Positions 41,535-53,235 are shown, numbered from the stretch's first letter. The stretch: 64,000 nucleotides of DNA from Tipula vernalis (GCA_958295665.1 OY282560.1:39226590-39290589); one strand, 5' to 3'. Program-made: numbers and translations. Notes: generated by a model not told the origin, from the sequence alone.

Positions 41535-41835
41535 TGTGACTGTGACACCTAGATTGTAATAGAACAAGTTAAATTAATAGTCCAATGGTTTTCGGTACTA
41601 AAATAGAATTTTCCATGATAAAATTGTTCTAAATGTTTCTACGCTATTCTAACTGGAAAAGTCATGAGTTTTCTAGAAGTTTGGTTTGTGTATATAAAAA
41701 GGCGAACAAGATCGAATTGGATTAGTAGTATTAGTGATAAGTAATAGTGTAAAGATTAAAAAGGAATTAAAAAGTGATTTAAAAGGTGTTGTAGTGCGAA
41801 ATAAAAATTGTAAGTGTAACTCCATAAAATATTTT
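41535..41835 (+). repeat. LTR-like repeat, plus orientation (head-to-head pair, right)
   Basis: Begins TGTGACTGTGACACCTAGAT and follows the left copy closely for about 300 bases (including AGAACAAGTTAAATTAATAG, TTCCATGATAAAATTGTTCT, TATATAAAAAGGCGAAC and AAAAAGTGATTTAAAA). After about 41835 similarity fades. Only ten bases (ATATTCATAT) separate the two heads, so the whole forms a near-perfect long palindrome. Confidence 0.6.
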
Positions 41836-41839
41836 GAAT

Positions 41840-44445
41840 CTATCTGCGAGGGTAAAATACACCAATAAGAAGAAATCGGGAGAAATAAATGGAAATTAGG
41901 ATATGGAAATGGGAATGGGCATATTCATGTTTTTAATTACCGATAAATTTTTTTCTAATTCTTTGCTTAATTTTATATTTTTTACGTTTTTAATAATTTT
42001 TAGATTTTTCTTGCGCGTAAAAAATTGCGTAAAAAACACACACATTCACATTATTGAAACAAACAAAATGCTGTTGAATAAGTAAAATCGGCCGTTTATT
42101 TATGGTCGCAGGCCGTTTATTTATGGTAACATTATTTATGGTGTTAGGCAGCTGAAAGGCATCACCAAATCTCTACTTTCCTTTGTATCTTATCAAATGA
42201 AACTATTTGTATTTATATATGTACCAAAAATAACCCCCTTATAGAAATTTTCCAACACCATACAAATTAAACTACTAAAAATGTAATTAACTTTTAACCC
42301 TTCTGCAAACATACCACATAGCTATATTGTATATTAGTACAAAAATAAATTCAAAATCCCAAAATAATTAAAATCATAAAATTATTTTTGTATTTTCTCA
42401 TTAAAAGCAGATTTAAATTTTCGATTATTAATAAAACTTTTTTTGTATTTAAAATCTTTTCTCCAAACACTGTTTTTATCTTTTTTGATTAAAGATAATT
42501 TGCAGACGAAGTAAATAAAAATTATTTTTATTGAGTTAAAGTTTAAAATAGTTTGGTTTGAAACAAATTTTTATTTTCATTTAGAGAAAGAAGACCTGTA
42601 TGTAATCATCTGGTTTGATTTATTGAAACCAAATTTGATCGCCTGTTTTAGATAAAAAAAAAATGGGTTATGAGCCCCTCCCCATATCCTTGGTTAAACA
42701 AGATTAAAGATGTTATTTATATAAGACTCTAAATTCTTTGAATTATATCTTGCTATTGTTGTTGGTGGTGCTATATACAGAAATAGCTCAACAGGTGTAA
42801 CAAATTAAAAACATTTTTGAATAGGAACTTAAATATTTATCTAGAAATACGTTTTATTGATTGATTGTTGTTGTACTGTTTTTGTGTGAATTAATGTAAA
42901 AAAATGTTTATTTATATTTAATTTGTGTAATTAGTGTGGTTTGCGGATTAAATTTATTAGATTTTAATTTATTTGAAGATTGTTCAAATATTTTCCTTAT
43001 ATAGTATCTACATAATTCGAAAATAGGAAAAGCATAAAGTGAATTTAATTTTGTAGTTGAAATGATAAATTTATAGAAGGTGTTTGTACTACATAACAAA
43101 ATATAATTTAATTTTTTATTTGTGTTATTGTATCATAAATTTTTAACTGCTAAATTCAAAAATATTCTTGACTTGGTTCACCCTACCTATCTACAACCAA
43201 AATAAATGGTGTTTAAGCACGAATAAATATTATCACGCAACGAACTAGGTAAATTTATATCGTATGGGGAAAATTTAATGTTTACTACCATTTGCTTAAT
43301 TTTTTAACTTCAGTCTTAAGATAAATTAAATTTTGAAAGCTTGGTAACAACAAATTTCGACTGGCATAAAAACGGTTTTGAGTAAAATCGTCCATTTTTT
43401 TTACTAACTTCAATGTTCGGACGTATAAGTACGGTTGTAAAGATCTCGTCAAAGTCATTTTTGAATTAGACAAACCAATTTCGGCCTGTTTTAGTTACTT
43501 CAACATTAGCTCGAAATCTTTACAATTCAAATTTTAATTCGTTGCTCAAAATCTTTTTGGTTCGGAAATTATTAGAGTTCAAAGTTTATTCAAGATTTTC
43601 AGGACGATTCAAAACATTTTGTCGATACCTAGATTATTTAAGATTTGGCAAGCTATATTTTGCATAATGTTATCATTCAATGCAGTGTAGTTTGACCGGT
43701 GTTGAACTAAATGACAGATATAAATGTTTCGAGAAAATTTGAGGCTTACTGAGAGTTTTGGACTAATCCAGAGATTACCAAAACCCCGTTTAATGTTGAT
43801 TTGATTAATAGCGAGATTATTCGATATTTTCGAGATTATGTTCTATTTTCAATTTACGCCCTAATTCGATATAAAGACATACACAATGCCATTGTAGCCA
43901 TACGTCAATAATTTATTTTATTTGTATTGTGATTTGTGAATAGAGTGGATTTTAGCGAAAACAAACTGTAATTTTATTATTGCTCATAAATCTAAGTTAG
44001 AAACAAAATTGTTGCATTGTGTTGCATCATGTTGCATTGCGTTATATGCAACAAATATTATGTACATTTCATAGAGTTTTAATATTTATTCGGTATCAAC
44101 ATTCAAAATATGTCGTGAAATTTTGAAATAAATTCTCTGGAGCTTATTTAATTTCCTATAAATACACAATATTTATCTGATACGTACGGTAAAATGATTT
44201 ATGACATTTAAATATTCAAAAATCGGATTTATATAATTTATTTATGATTTAATAATTTTTTTTTTTATCAACGTCATTCCAATCAAAAAACATTTTTTTA
44301 GATATAAATGATATTTGATCGAATATGAATGTTTATGCGATAAAATGGAAAATTATGGAAAATTGAGAAGTAGCTTCATAATATTTTGTTTTTAAAGAAT
44401 AAAAAACCCGGAAAAATTCCTCCGGAATTCTCGATCGATTTGTTT
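41840..44445. other. Non-coding, AT-rich
   Basis: A short direct repeat GGCCGTTTATTTATGGT occurs twice, with a partial third copy, at 42089-42145. Otherwise no gene or transposon similarity in 2.6 kb; the frames of 60-63 codons here carry no domain. Confidence 0.4.
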
Positions 44446-44452
44446 CAATTAA

Positions 44453-44830
44453 ATGTTGATGTTGTTTTCCTTATATTGCCATTTATTGCGTTTTTTAAGT
44501 GAAGCGAGATACTCGTTATGCTATCTGCGGCAAATGTGTTGTGTGAATGAAACCAGTTTCCATCTCGTTAATGTTAACAGTTTGGCATTGGGATCATATT
44601 GGATATCTGAAATTTGTAGAACAGGATGCCGAATGAGCAAACGACAAGGAGTTAAAGGGTCAAAATTAGCCTAGAATTTATTAGTGCCTCTACTTGCACC
44701 ACAGCCGTGTATAATTCTTCGCTAGTTAGTATGGTATTGCCCTATTCCCTACGTAAGTGAAATTTCAAAGATTTTACAGCTGTTTCGACAAGATCATTCA
44801 AATGACTGCCACTCTGAGTCCATAGTTAAT
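44453..44830 (-). pseudogene. BEL/Pao integrase C-terminal fragment
   Basis: Minus-strand reading from 44830 gives D-L-V-E-T-A-V-K-S-L-K-F-H-L-R, one in-frame stop (TAG), then T-I-L-T-S-E-E-L-Y-T-A-V-V-Q-V-E-A. Further on come L-L-T-L-T-R-W-K-L-V and, after another stop, H-N-E-Y-L-A-S-L-K-K-R-N-K-W-Q. This succession is characteristic of the end of the BEL/Pao integrase and the basic domain that follows it. The plus-strand 73-codon frame at 44453-44674 is its antisense shadow. It lies 2.6 kb from the LTR-like pair at 41.1-41.8 kb and opposite in orientation to the BEL piece at 47.8-48.9 kb. Confidence 0.75.
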
Positions 44831-44839
44831 GTGTATGTC

Positions 44840-45675
44840 GGATCACCTTTATCAAAGCAATAATATGAATAAACACAAATTAGGTGTCTCCTAATGCTAT
44901 TCGATTGAACAAAAAATTGTTTCATGAATTACTGTGTAGGGTAGGCACTGTGAAAAATTGTTGTACAACGAACAAATTTCTCCCCCCAGTAAGAAAATGT
45001 CCCCACAAAAATGTGCTGGTTTTTATTCAACAGATTTTCCAACATTTTATTATCAACGCGTAATTTTATATCCTAATGAGATTTTGATACATTTTATATC
45101 TAAATAATAAGAGAGTAACGAAGGCGATTGTAACTGTAAAAAGAAGAAAAATAAAAAGTTTAAGATAATTGTATGGAACATTTTCTTATTTTTTGTTGTT
45201 TTTTGGAGGATAATACGGAACAGAGTCTGAATTTTAATTTAGTTGTGACACACGTCATTTAAAAGTTGGATTTAAATTTTTTTTTAACGTAATTGACTCT
45301 TACCAATTTATACTAAAGTCGAGGAGGTTTTTTTGTGTGGGGAAGGAGAGGCTCGTTCTCCTATATTATTAGCTATAATGTTGAGCTATTTTAGTTGTAA
45401 ATTTCAATCGATTTTTGTTTTGTTTATTTATTAAAATACGGAAACGTAATAACAACAGAGATTTAATCTCTCAAGCCTGATTAACCGTTTACGTGCATTG
45501 GGCTGTTGGTTAACATAATCGATGTAAAGTTTTTAAAATATTCGTGGTTTTTGTTGCAACGCTCTTGTAAATTTTGGACTAAAATGTGATTAAGAGAATT
45601 ATGTAGTTTAAAAGTTATAGTTAATAAAACATAAAATCAGAGTACCAACACAATTAAACCGTTTCAAAACTGCTT
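44840..45675. other. Non-coding
   Basis: No recognisable feature; AT-rich with a TTTTTGTTGTTTTTTGGAGG tract. Confidence 0.4.
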
Positions 45676-45679
45676 AATA

Positions 45680-46190
45680 CAGGGTGGGCCATCGGTTGGT
45701 CCTTTTCTCCATTTATCATCATAGAGTCGCTAACAACACAACAACGCATTTTGATTTTCCAAATTTATTATAAAAATATTCGTTCAACAACAAGAACATT
45801 TCATAAATTACGTTAGAGTTTTGGTCGCCATGGACGTCCTACTGGCAAATAGGCAAAATTATTGATCATTTTGAAGAAACTGGTTCAGTGGAAGGTTGTA
45901 GACCGTATTAACATGTCCATCCAGTTCGTACTCCTGATGCAGAGGCAGCTGTTACTGAAAGTGTTCGTAATGAACCAAGCACATCAGCCAGGCATCGTTA
46001 ACAAGAACTACTTGATCTTTATTTGCATCCATACAAAATACAACTCGAAACGAAGGTTTTTTATCAAATAATGGGTACGGCAATAAGCAAAATTGTAGAA
46101 TTTGGGGAGCGGAGAGTCCTCATGTTATTCACGAAGTAGAGCGAGTGTATCAGAGCGATGATCATTTCATCCGGTTTCTCCACCAGCGTT
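45680..46190 (+). mobile_element. Mariner/Tc1-like transposon remnant
   Basis: TA (45678-45679) followed by CAGGGTGGGCCATCGGTTGG looks like a Tc1/mariner-type left terminus with its TA target. From about 45840 broken frames read I-D-H-F-E-E-T-G-S-V-E-G-C-R-P (the second helix-turn-helix), then R-N-E-P-S-T-S-A-R-H-R. They continue with L-D-L-Y-L-H-P-Y-K-I-Q-L, then pass abruptly to N-N-G-Y-G-N-K-Q-N-C-R-I-W-G from further inside the transposase. Thus the first part of the catalytic domain is deleted, stops are present, and no right terminus was found. Confidence 0.65.
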
Positions 46191-46199
46191 AACGTTATA

Positions 46200-47795
46200 G
46201 ATTATGTTAAATTCGTTTGCCTTCGGCGCCACTTAAAGACTTAATAACCTTGGTTTACATCAGCAAAAGCATTGTGCCTTCAACTAATTTAAACGAAATG
46301 GACAAACGAGATACTCGTCAGATCTCTGTTCTTCCGTTGTTGAGTTTGATGCCTTTTGTTGATATTGCTGTAAAAACCGGAATTATGATGATGGTCAAAT
46401 CTTACTTAGTTGATAAATGAGTCAGAGATTTTAGAATTTTATGTAAGTAGTAGTATCGAATCGGGACAGAATCTGTGTTCTCAGTTGCCGATGTCACTTT
46501 ATAGTTCTTAATCAAGTGTTTAGTCTAAAACGAAATGATGATGATGTTGAGTTCCGGATAATTCCGGGTTCGTTTTTATTAATAAAACTCAGCTGCAATT
46601 TTGGAACTGTACTTCATATATAGGTCCATCCATCGCCATATTGTTTATGAATGAAGAATGATGAGAATTGACTTCCACCTTATTGACCAATTATCTTTCT
46701 CAAAGTGTACTCCTGCTTCCTTACTTCTTAAATAAATTAAGGGATGTCGAAAACATCAAATTCGAGCTGGTTTGCACTACTGTATCGTTGTCAAACTAAC
46801 CTTAAGCTACTGATTGGTTTCCACAGTTCTGTATCAAGGTATTCGACAGCACGTTTTCAAGAACAAATATGCTGAATTCTGCAGAATATTCATAACCCAA
46901 TACGTATGTATAATGGAAGTCGATTTCTAGACCATCAAGACATTACATAACTCCACGCCGGTTGAAAGTTTGTTCAGCTCATAAATCTTCAACTTTAACA
47001 GAGGTTTATTCGCGACTTCTGTCCAAATTTATTCAACATACAATCGTCACCCTCTCCATTATCAGTTTTTAGCACTTTCGGTATTTAGTACAAGGGGATG
47101 GAGCAAAAATGTATTTACTTAAAGAGCCTTTTAACGACTCAAGCATTTATTACGACGAAATACTTCAAATCTACCGACTCAAATTATATAAAGTATATCG
47201 ATGAATCCATGGTTCTTTCGTGTCCTATTAGGGAAACTAATCAAAGGCTCATTAATCAGCAACCGATGATTTTCCTACAGTTCAAAAATTATTCGAATTT
47301 CTGAATTAACGAATAGATGGGTTGGAAGTGATGCAAGGGGCTATCATGAATAAACGCTTTCGTGGGAACCAGTGTTGATCCATCTAATTGCACAGTCTAC
47401 AATTCTATAGTTCACATTTGCTGTATCAATGCGGCAAATTCATGGAGATGCTGATGTCGGATCGTTTGGAGGCCATGCCAGGGTGGGAACGTGCTTTAAC
47501 TGTTGAAACACCAATTAAGCAGTCTATCAATGTAAATCGTCTTATAGATGCCTAAAGTGTAGGCATCAACTGAACTGCACAGAGTAGACTAATGGACATG
47601 GGGCAATTATCCTTGATACTGGAGAGGCATATTTTGCATTTGAGAAAGAGGATATCCAATGATAAGGAGTTTCTACTAAGAGGAGGGCACGGCGACAGAG
47701 AAAATGACACCATTGTACTTTGTACTTTGAGGAACATTACACCACGATTAAGATATTGGGAATACAACAATGTCCATCACGTGACATTTTCAATT
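46200..47795. other. Unresolved, probably decayed retroelement DNA
   Basis: Composition (GC-richer than host-like stretches) and position just upstream of the BEL/Pao fragment suggest the heavily mutated 5' part of that element, but I could not recognise gag, protease or RT motifs. Frames of 67-72 codons at 46217, 47098 and 47592 have no domain and are not called. Confidence 0.35.
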
Positions 47796-47799
47796 GGTT

Positions 47800-48870
47800 T
47801 GTAAGATTGGATTAGGCATTTTTTACTGGCAAAAGGAAAGTTTCTGTCAGAAGCACCTCGAATCTATGACCCTACGTGTAGGCTTTCACTAGTTACCATT
47901 GCAATTAAAATATTGTTTCAAAAGAAATGGTTATACTCAAACTAGATTGGGATGCCAAACTTAAAGATGATCTAAAAACACTGTGTCTAAATTCATGGAT
48001 TTGCCGAATCTTCAGAGGCAGCAAATTCTGCAGTCGTATATTGTAGAACAGAGAGCGAAACATTAAAATTACATTAATCACTGCGAAAACCAAGGTCGTA
48101 TATTTGAAGCAGATTCCTATTCCTAAATTAGAATTATGTGCTCCCGATTTATTGGCACGTCTCTTAGAAAACGTTAAGGCCGGTTTAACATTAAACATCG
48201 ATCAATTGTATGCATGGACTGGTTGAATCCGTCTTGGACTGGCTATATTTACATCCAAGAACATTGTAAATATAAGATTATTCGTATCATGCTCCATCGT
48301 CAAGGGCGTTGTCACCAAATCAACTAATTATTCACCATTTAAGGGGAAGATCGTCTAATTGGTTTAAAAAAAAACAAATTTGATTGGCCGATTCAAAAAC
48401 AAAGTTACGTAACCATTTCGTACATAACCACAACTAACAATAACATTAACGAGTTACCATCAAAATATTACAGTTTCCATAAAATTTGTAAAATTCTTGC
48501 AATCATAAAGAGAGTTACAAGTAATAGGAAGAGGTCAAAATGTTTAAGGACACCTGCAGACATTAGAGGAGAAGAATTTGTGATTTACCATTACCAACGA
48601 GAACATTTTTTCAAAGTGACTGAAACCTTGTCAAAAAATCAGCCGCTGCGCAGAAAATCAAAATTACTAACACTTTTACTATAAATTGATCGCGACGGAG
48701 TAGGTAAATGTTGGTTTAATCTTATTGGCGTTTCAAAATTGGTGTTGAGCGCAACTGATGATTAGTCGATTTTTGTGAATCGATTTTTCCATTTAATAAA
48801 TTTGTAATAAAAGAAGCACCGCAAATTTCAACAACTACAGCTCAATTCGAAGTAACCTACAACGTTTTTT
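47800..48870 (+). pseudogene. BEL/Pao pol fragment: RT end, RNase H and integrase start
   Basis: In broken plus-strand frames: F-L-S-E-A-x-R-I-Y-D-P (about 47845), V-T-I-A-I-K-I-L-F-Q-K-K-W-L-Y (about 47895), then A-K-T-K-V-V-Y-L-K-Q-I-P-I-P-K-L-E-L-C-A (about 48080-48140). This last block is the signature of the BEL/Pao RNase H region; L-Y-A-W-T-G follows. From 48540 come E-F-V-I-Y-H-Y-Q-R-E-H-F-F and L-R-R-K-S-K-L-L-T, then R-F-F-H-L-I-N-L near 48782, which belong to the integrase N-terminal part. Many stops and frame changes. Downstream it gives way to a LINE at about 48.9 kb. Confidence 0.75.
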
Positions 48871-48939
48871 ACAAAACGGCAAATTAGCCATTGGAGAAAA
48901 TTTGGATTGTAAAGGCAATTTTTTGGAAACCAAACAGTA

Positions 48940-50617
48940 TGAATTTGGGGTAATGACCCTCTTCAAAAGGTAGATGAGGAGATGGCGAGAAAGAGAGAAG
49001 TAGGCGTCATGGGGTGCCCGATTGCTGGCCACGCAAGGGGTCTACCCGTCTGCGCCACTGGTGAGGCCTGGAGGCCCCCAGTCAGCGGGGCAGTAGGAGG
49101 AAGGTGAACTACATTGGTTGGTCATCTGCCTTTGGAACTGTAGGAGAGGATGACGGTGCAGATTTGAAGAAGGCTTATCCTGCCCTTCTCAAGAGTTCCT
49201 CTAAAAAATGAGGGCGCACGTCGTGTACCTACAAATATACCTGGACCAAGCAAAGGCCTCTTCGAACGTCCTTTGTCACAGGTTTATTTACCAAAATATT
49301 GGCATGGCCCTAATTCAGAAACCAAGGACGCCAGGTAACCAAATTAGAGGTATACGAAATTAAGAAGGTAAGTTGATTTATTATAACGGAACTAAAAGTC
49401 CAAGACTTTCTTTTGGTGGCAGTCATGGTGGAGGTTCTGGTGGAAAGATGCATAGAGGAGGCTTTAATGGTATCCATCTATTTTCCTGGCTACTCAGAGA
49501 TGACACATTCTCTTGAAGTTAGGCAGCTTATAACTCATTGATGGGCTGGCCTACCTGATAGGAAGCGATACAAACGTGCACCAAACGGTGTGAGGCAGCA
49601 CAGAGACATCAATAACAGGCAAGAGTACATTTTTGAATTTTTCATTATAAATAATGTAGACATTATCAATAGGGGAAAAACTACTTTTATAAAGACGATT
49701 AGGCAAGAGGTCCTAGATTTGAGACTTGCTAGTTCGCATTTTAGCAATTTAGTTAAAAACTGGCATGCCCCTGAAGATGCCTCCTTATCAGATCAAATGC
49801 ACGTCAGATTCGATTTGGCGAATTCTGGATGGTCCCTTGGTGGAACGGGCACTATAAAGAGGGCCTTGACCGAATATGATCTAGAAGTAAAGAGATCCAA
49901 ATGGCGTACCTTGACAAAATTCTGTAAGGGAATCAATGAATTGTCTTCTGCCGCTCGCCCCGAAAAAGTCCTTTCTATTGATCATTTTAATAGTTTAAAA
50001 ATTCTTCAAATTTAAAATGGGAGGTTCACTAAAAACCGGAAGGAAACTTTAGAAGTACTATAAGATAGCCACCTTCTGGAATCAATTAAGCCCAAGAGGA
50101 CCAAGTAAGGTGAGATGGGCTATTGGCTCTTTGAGAACGTTAAAATCTGCTGGATGTGATGTCATCTTTCTGGTATTACTTCAAAAAGGTATTGAGGAAA
50201 TACTCCTTGGCTTGATCCAAACGATTGGTGCATGTTATGCTTTAAATTATTTTCCGAAACTCGGGAGGAAAGTAAATGTGGTCTTTATCCCAAGGTATAT
50301 CGGCCAATTAGTCTTACATAGTTTCTATTAAAATCGATGGAAAAAATCCTGGATTATCAAATTAGAATTGAGATCAAAACTGTCATTGTTCCTTTTAGGA
50401 GGAGGAAAAAGCTTGTGCTTAAAGCTCCCTCGTTAAACAGTACTACTGTACCTTTTTCCAAAGATGTGGAATATCTAAGGGTTATTCTAGATCTAAAACT
50501 GTACTGGAAACAAGATTTTGGGGATAAGTAGACCAAAAATGATCTACTGGTCATTTCTAACAATCATTAGGCCTAAGGTCACGTACGCACCGGTACCATA
50601 GTGGACTAAAACTGCAG
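48940..50617 (+). pseudogene. LINE (R1/LOA/jockey-group) remnant with internal deletion
   Basis: 48.94-49.5 kb is GC-richer and reads as gag-like ORF1 debris. 49590-50015 (ATG internal) gives the C-terminal half of the endonuclease: I-N-N-R-Q-E-Y-I-F-E-F, T-R-Q-E-V-L-D-L-type sequence, then S-L-S-D-Q-M-H-V-R-F at the catalytic S-D-H position, here with Gln for His. 50110-50331 gives the RT start (S-A-G-C-D-V-I-F, V-N-V-V-F-I-P). After 50350 the frame jumps to K-T-V-I-V-P-F-R-R-R-K-K, Y-L-R-V-I-L-D-L-K-L-Y-W and then R-P-K-V-T-Y-A, so the catalytic F-A-D-D part is deleted. The element stops at about 50617 where the copia sequence begins on the other strand. Confidence 0.75.
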
Positions 50618-51306
50618 AACGTTAATCGATATGATTTGGTTGCCTTGAAATAACGTAAAACGTGCTTTACTGCACTCCAGTGCTTCTGGCCTGGATTTAT
50701 TTCGAATCTACTTAATTTATTTACTGCGTACGATATATCTGGACGTGTACATTGGGTCAGAAACATGAGACATCCAACGGCTTCCTGATATGGAATACGC
50801 TTTATATCATTTACTTCTTCTAATGTAACTGGAGAATCATCTTTTGATAGCACCTCACTCGAATTCATGGCTGTATGAGCTGGTTTACATGTACTCATTT
50901 GAAACTTTGCCAAAATTGTATTAATATAGTGTTCTTGGTGAAGGGTTATAGAAGGCGATGATTGTTCCACTCTCATGCCTAGACAAAAACTAACCTTTTC
51001 TAGGTCTTTCATCTTAAATTTTTGATGCAACTGATTTTTTAGTGTATTTACGAGTTGTTCGTTATTAAAGAACAATAGTAAATCGTCGACATGTACAGCA
51101 ACAATAATTATTCCATTATCGACGATCTTATAATAGACACAAGCATCATAGCTGAACTTTCTAAGGTCAATTTTGCGCAACACTATGTCAAGTTCGTTAT
51201 TCCAAACGCGACCTCCTTGTTTTAAACCGTATATAGCTTTACGAAGCCGACAATATTTATTTGGATTGTGCTTGTCTGCGCCGGCCCAAAAATGTTTTAC
51301 AATCAC
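50618..51306 (-). pseudogene. Copia reverse transcriptase, C-terminal portion
   Basis: The frame from 51306 carries K-A-I-Y-G-L-K-Q-G-G-R-V-W-N, then I-I-V-A-V-H-V-D-D-L-L-L-F with the catalytic V-D-D, and later K-M-K-D-L-E-K-V-S-F-C-L-G-M, Y-Q-E-A-V-G-C-L-M-F-L and C-T-R-P-D-I-S-Y-A-V-N-K-L-S. This is the second half of a copia RT with its connection domain. The ATG is not a real start: the fingers domain and the integrase core are deleted just upstream. The last ~19 codons of the open frame (to 50557) derive from the adjoining LINE on the opposite strand, placing the junction at about 50617. RNase H is absent. Confidence 0.85.
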
Positions 51307-51815
51307 TTTGCCTCTTGTCCTTAAATTCGATGCCTACCGATAAATCCCGTTGCAGTTTTAATAAACTTCTTGAATTCAAATGCCCGATTCTTTTATGCCA
51401 TAAATCAAACGATGCATTTTTACCGACTGCAAACATTTTATGTTTTGCAGTTGGTTCATTTAACATAAATAAATCATTGGTATGTTTACCAGTGACTATT
51501 ACACGACCTTTAACAATTACATAACCAACACTTGCATTATCGAAAAGTATTTTATGATTTTTTTTTTGTACGATTTGGCTAATTGACATATACTGTAACA
51601 TTTGTTAATGCTACAGTGGAACCATCACAACGACCTTCTGGTTCTAATGTCACATTTCCTTGCCCGATAATTTTCATTACATTACCGTCTGCTACTATTA
51701 CACTGCCAGTACTATTTTACTTGCTGGTAAATACCTCACTATTATTACACATGTATGTGGTAGCAGCAGTATCGAAAACCCAGCTATTGTCATCTCTCTT
51801 TTGCATTGTCGACAA
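51290..51815 (-). pseudogene. Copia protease and GAG-pre-integrase domain
   Basis: Near 51790 the frame gives W-V-F-D-T-A-A-T-T-Y-M-C, the aspartic-protease active-site region (D-T-A in the D-S/T-G/A position), followed by a stop near 51720. 51601-51290 then carries L-F-M-L-N-E and L-W-H-K-R-I-G-H-L-N-S-R-S-L-L-K-L, the GAG-pre-integrase motif with its zinc-site histidines. Immediately after C-K-T the sequence is fused to RT-derived sequence: about the whole integrase core and the RT fingers are lost at about 51305. Confidence 0.8.
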
Positions 51816-51904
51816 TACGGTACATAAAGCATCACCTGATTTTTGTACGTGTTTTTTAGGTTACCCTGTTGTTTATTTCGAGCAATATGCCCGAGTTTAC
51901 TACA

Positions 51905-52537
51905 ATTCTAGCATGTCATTGGTTTCTTAGATCTGTTAGTGTTATCGGTACTCATTAACGCTGTGTTTTCTGAGTAAGGAACGTTTCCCTGCAACAATTT
52001 TGTTTTAACAGAATCTCCCGTAATTTTCATGCCAGAGTTCTCTAGTGCCATAATCATTGGTCTATACGTTTCAGGCAAACCGGCCAGTAAAAGGACTCCA
52101 GTCCATTCATCCGGAACTTTCAAACCGACTCCAGTTAATTGATGTGCTGTCGTAATTATTTCATTTACGTACATATCCGTAAACTTAGAATTTGCTAACA
52201 ATGTTGTAATTAACCTTCGTAGCATTCCGACTCGTCTCGCTAAATCACTATCTTCATATGCATCAGCGAGATTTTTCCAAATTTCAGCCGCAGACTTAGC
52301 ATCCTGGATATGGGAATAACATACCGGATCAATACACAATTGGAATTGGTTTCGTGCTTTTCTATCCTTTTCGCCATCAAACTCGGCCACATTAGTTATT
52401 TCCACAACATTTGTCCATTTGTAATCCATCATCCAATCCAAAAATGCATTCATTGCTATTTTCCATATAAAAGAATTTTCACGACCTTTTAACCTTTATA
52501 TTGGTATTCCAGTCAATGATGATTGACTTTTGGCCAT
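51905..52537 (-). pseudogene. Copia gag
   Basis: ATG at 52537-52535 starts M-A-K-S-Q-S-S-L-T-G-I-P-I. An in-frame TAA follows at codon 14, and the same frame then continues with G-R-E-N-S-F-I-W-K and the copia gag helical domain to about 51908, including C-I-D-P-V-C-Y-S-H-I and A-A-E-I-W-K-N-L-A-D-A-Y. The C-terminal zinc-knuckle region begins C-stop-N-C-S-K-L-G-H-I, so a second in-frame stop falls inside the knuckle. The 181-codon open stretch begins at the internal ATG 52453. With two stops, no full gag can be made by normal translation. Confidence 0.8.
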
Positions 52538-52584
52538 TTTTTAAAAATAACTGGTTATATAACTAAACTTTTTTAAAACATGAG

Positions 52585-52599
52585 CCTGGACCCATAACC
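52585..52599 (-). promoter_or_regulatory. Copia primer-binding site
   Basis: Minus-strand GGTTATGGGTCCAGG matches the internal initiator-methionine tRNA primer site used by copia-type elements (canonical GGTTATGGGCCCAG, one difference). It sits directly downstream of the LTR. Confidence 0.85.
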
Positions 52600-52812
52600 T
52601 ATAAACGCACAGTATAGGAACTTATAGAAAGAGAAAATTTAAGTACTACTTGGTTTTTACTATGAACGCACACGATGAACTGAGACACATTTTATTAATT
52701 TCAGTCTTGACAGATTATTATATATTTGGGTATTAGTAAGGTGAGTACACACTACCCAACAAACCAACATGCGAAGATTATATATAGTATAAGGGAATGC
52801 TTACACATAACA
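52600..52812 (-). repeat. Copia 5' LTR
   Basis: Reads on the minus strand from TGTTATGTGTAAGCATTCCC to the primer site, about 213 bases. Contains a TATATAATAATC promoter-like box and AATTAATAAAATGTG as polyadenylation signal. The left LTR boundary is placed by the primer site, the right one by the TGTT start; the latter could be shifted (an alternative TGTTGG start lies at about 52770). Confidence 0.65.
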
Positions 52813-52814
52813 TA

Positions 52815-53235
52815 ATAATAAGTCTGGCCTGATTAGAGCAGCTCGTAATGCACGATTCCCCTCCAATCCGAGCTTTGTCACCGATTATGCAGCTTAATCC
52901 ATCTTTCACATTATTGCCATATGTGCAACCACTTTTTTACCGCCCGTTATCAATCTTTTAAAAAATGGTTCGATTTTGTTTCATTTCCGCAGCGATTGAG
53001 AGATAGAAATTCGGTCGGTTGTTCATTTTTTTTTGGTGTTCTTCACTTTTTTGTATATTTTTCGTTTTGCTTTGTTATATTTATTTTTGGATTTGTCAAC
53101 TGTGCAAACACGGCAATTGATGTAAATATTTAAAAAAAAAAACGTACCCGTAACAAAAAGGGGAAAACTCGTTTGTGAAGTGACATCAAGACCGACCGAT
53201 GAGCCATTAAAGCAGCAAACTTCAAAACATTCAGA
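52815..53235 (+). other. Upstream region of gypsy element 2 (5' LTR not recognised)
   Basis: Should contain the 5' LTR and leader of the following element, but it does not match the TGTGGCGTTCACT start of the 3' LTR at 57435. Either the 5' LTR is deleted or strongly diverged. The last ~100 bases before the gag ATG may be leader. Confidence 0.4.

Larger units (their letters stand above)
50618..52812 (-). mobile_element. Copia-family retrotransposon, internally deleted and 3'-truncated
   Basis: On the minus strand: LTR (52812-52600), primer-binding site (52599-52585), gag from 52537, protease, pre-integrase domain, then part of RT. Integrase core, RNase H and the 3' LTR are missing; the RT C-terminus runs out at about 50617 against the LINE remnant. 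The protease-integrase-RT order and the initiator-methionine-type primer site are diagnostic of Ty1/copia. Confidence 0.85.

Noticed and set aside
41903..42085. 60-codon frame with hydrophobic residues (possible small membrane protein)
   Set aside because: The hydrophobic run comes from T-rich sequence coding for phenylalanine; no start context or conservation to support it.
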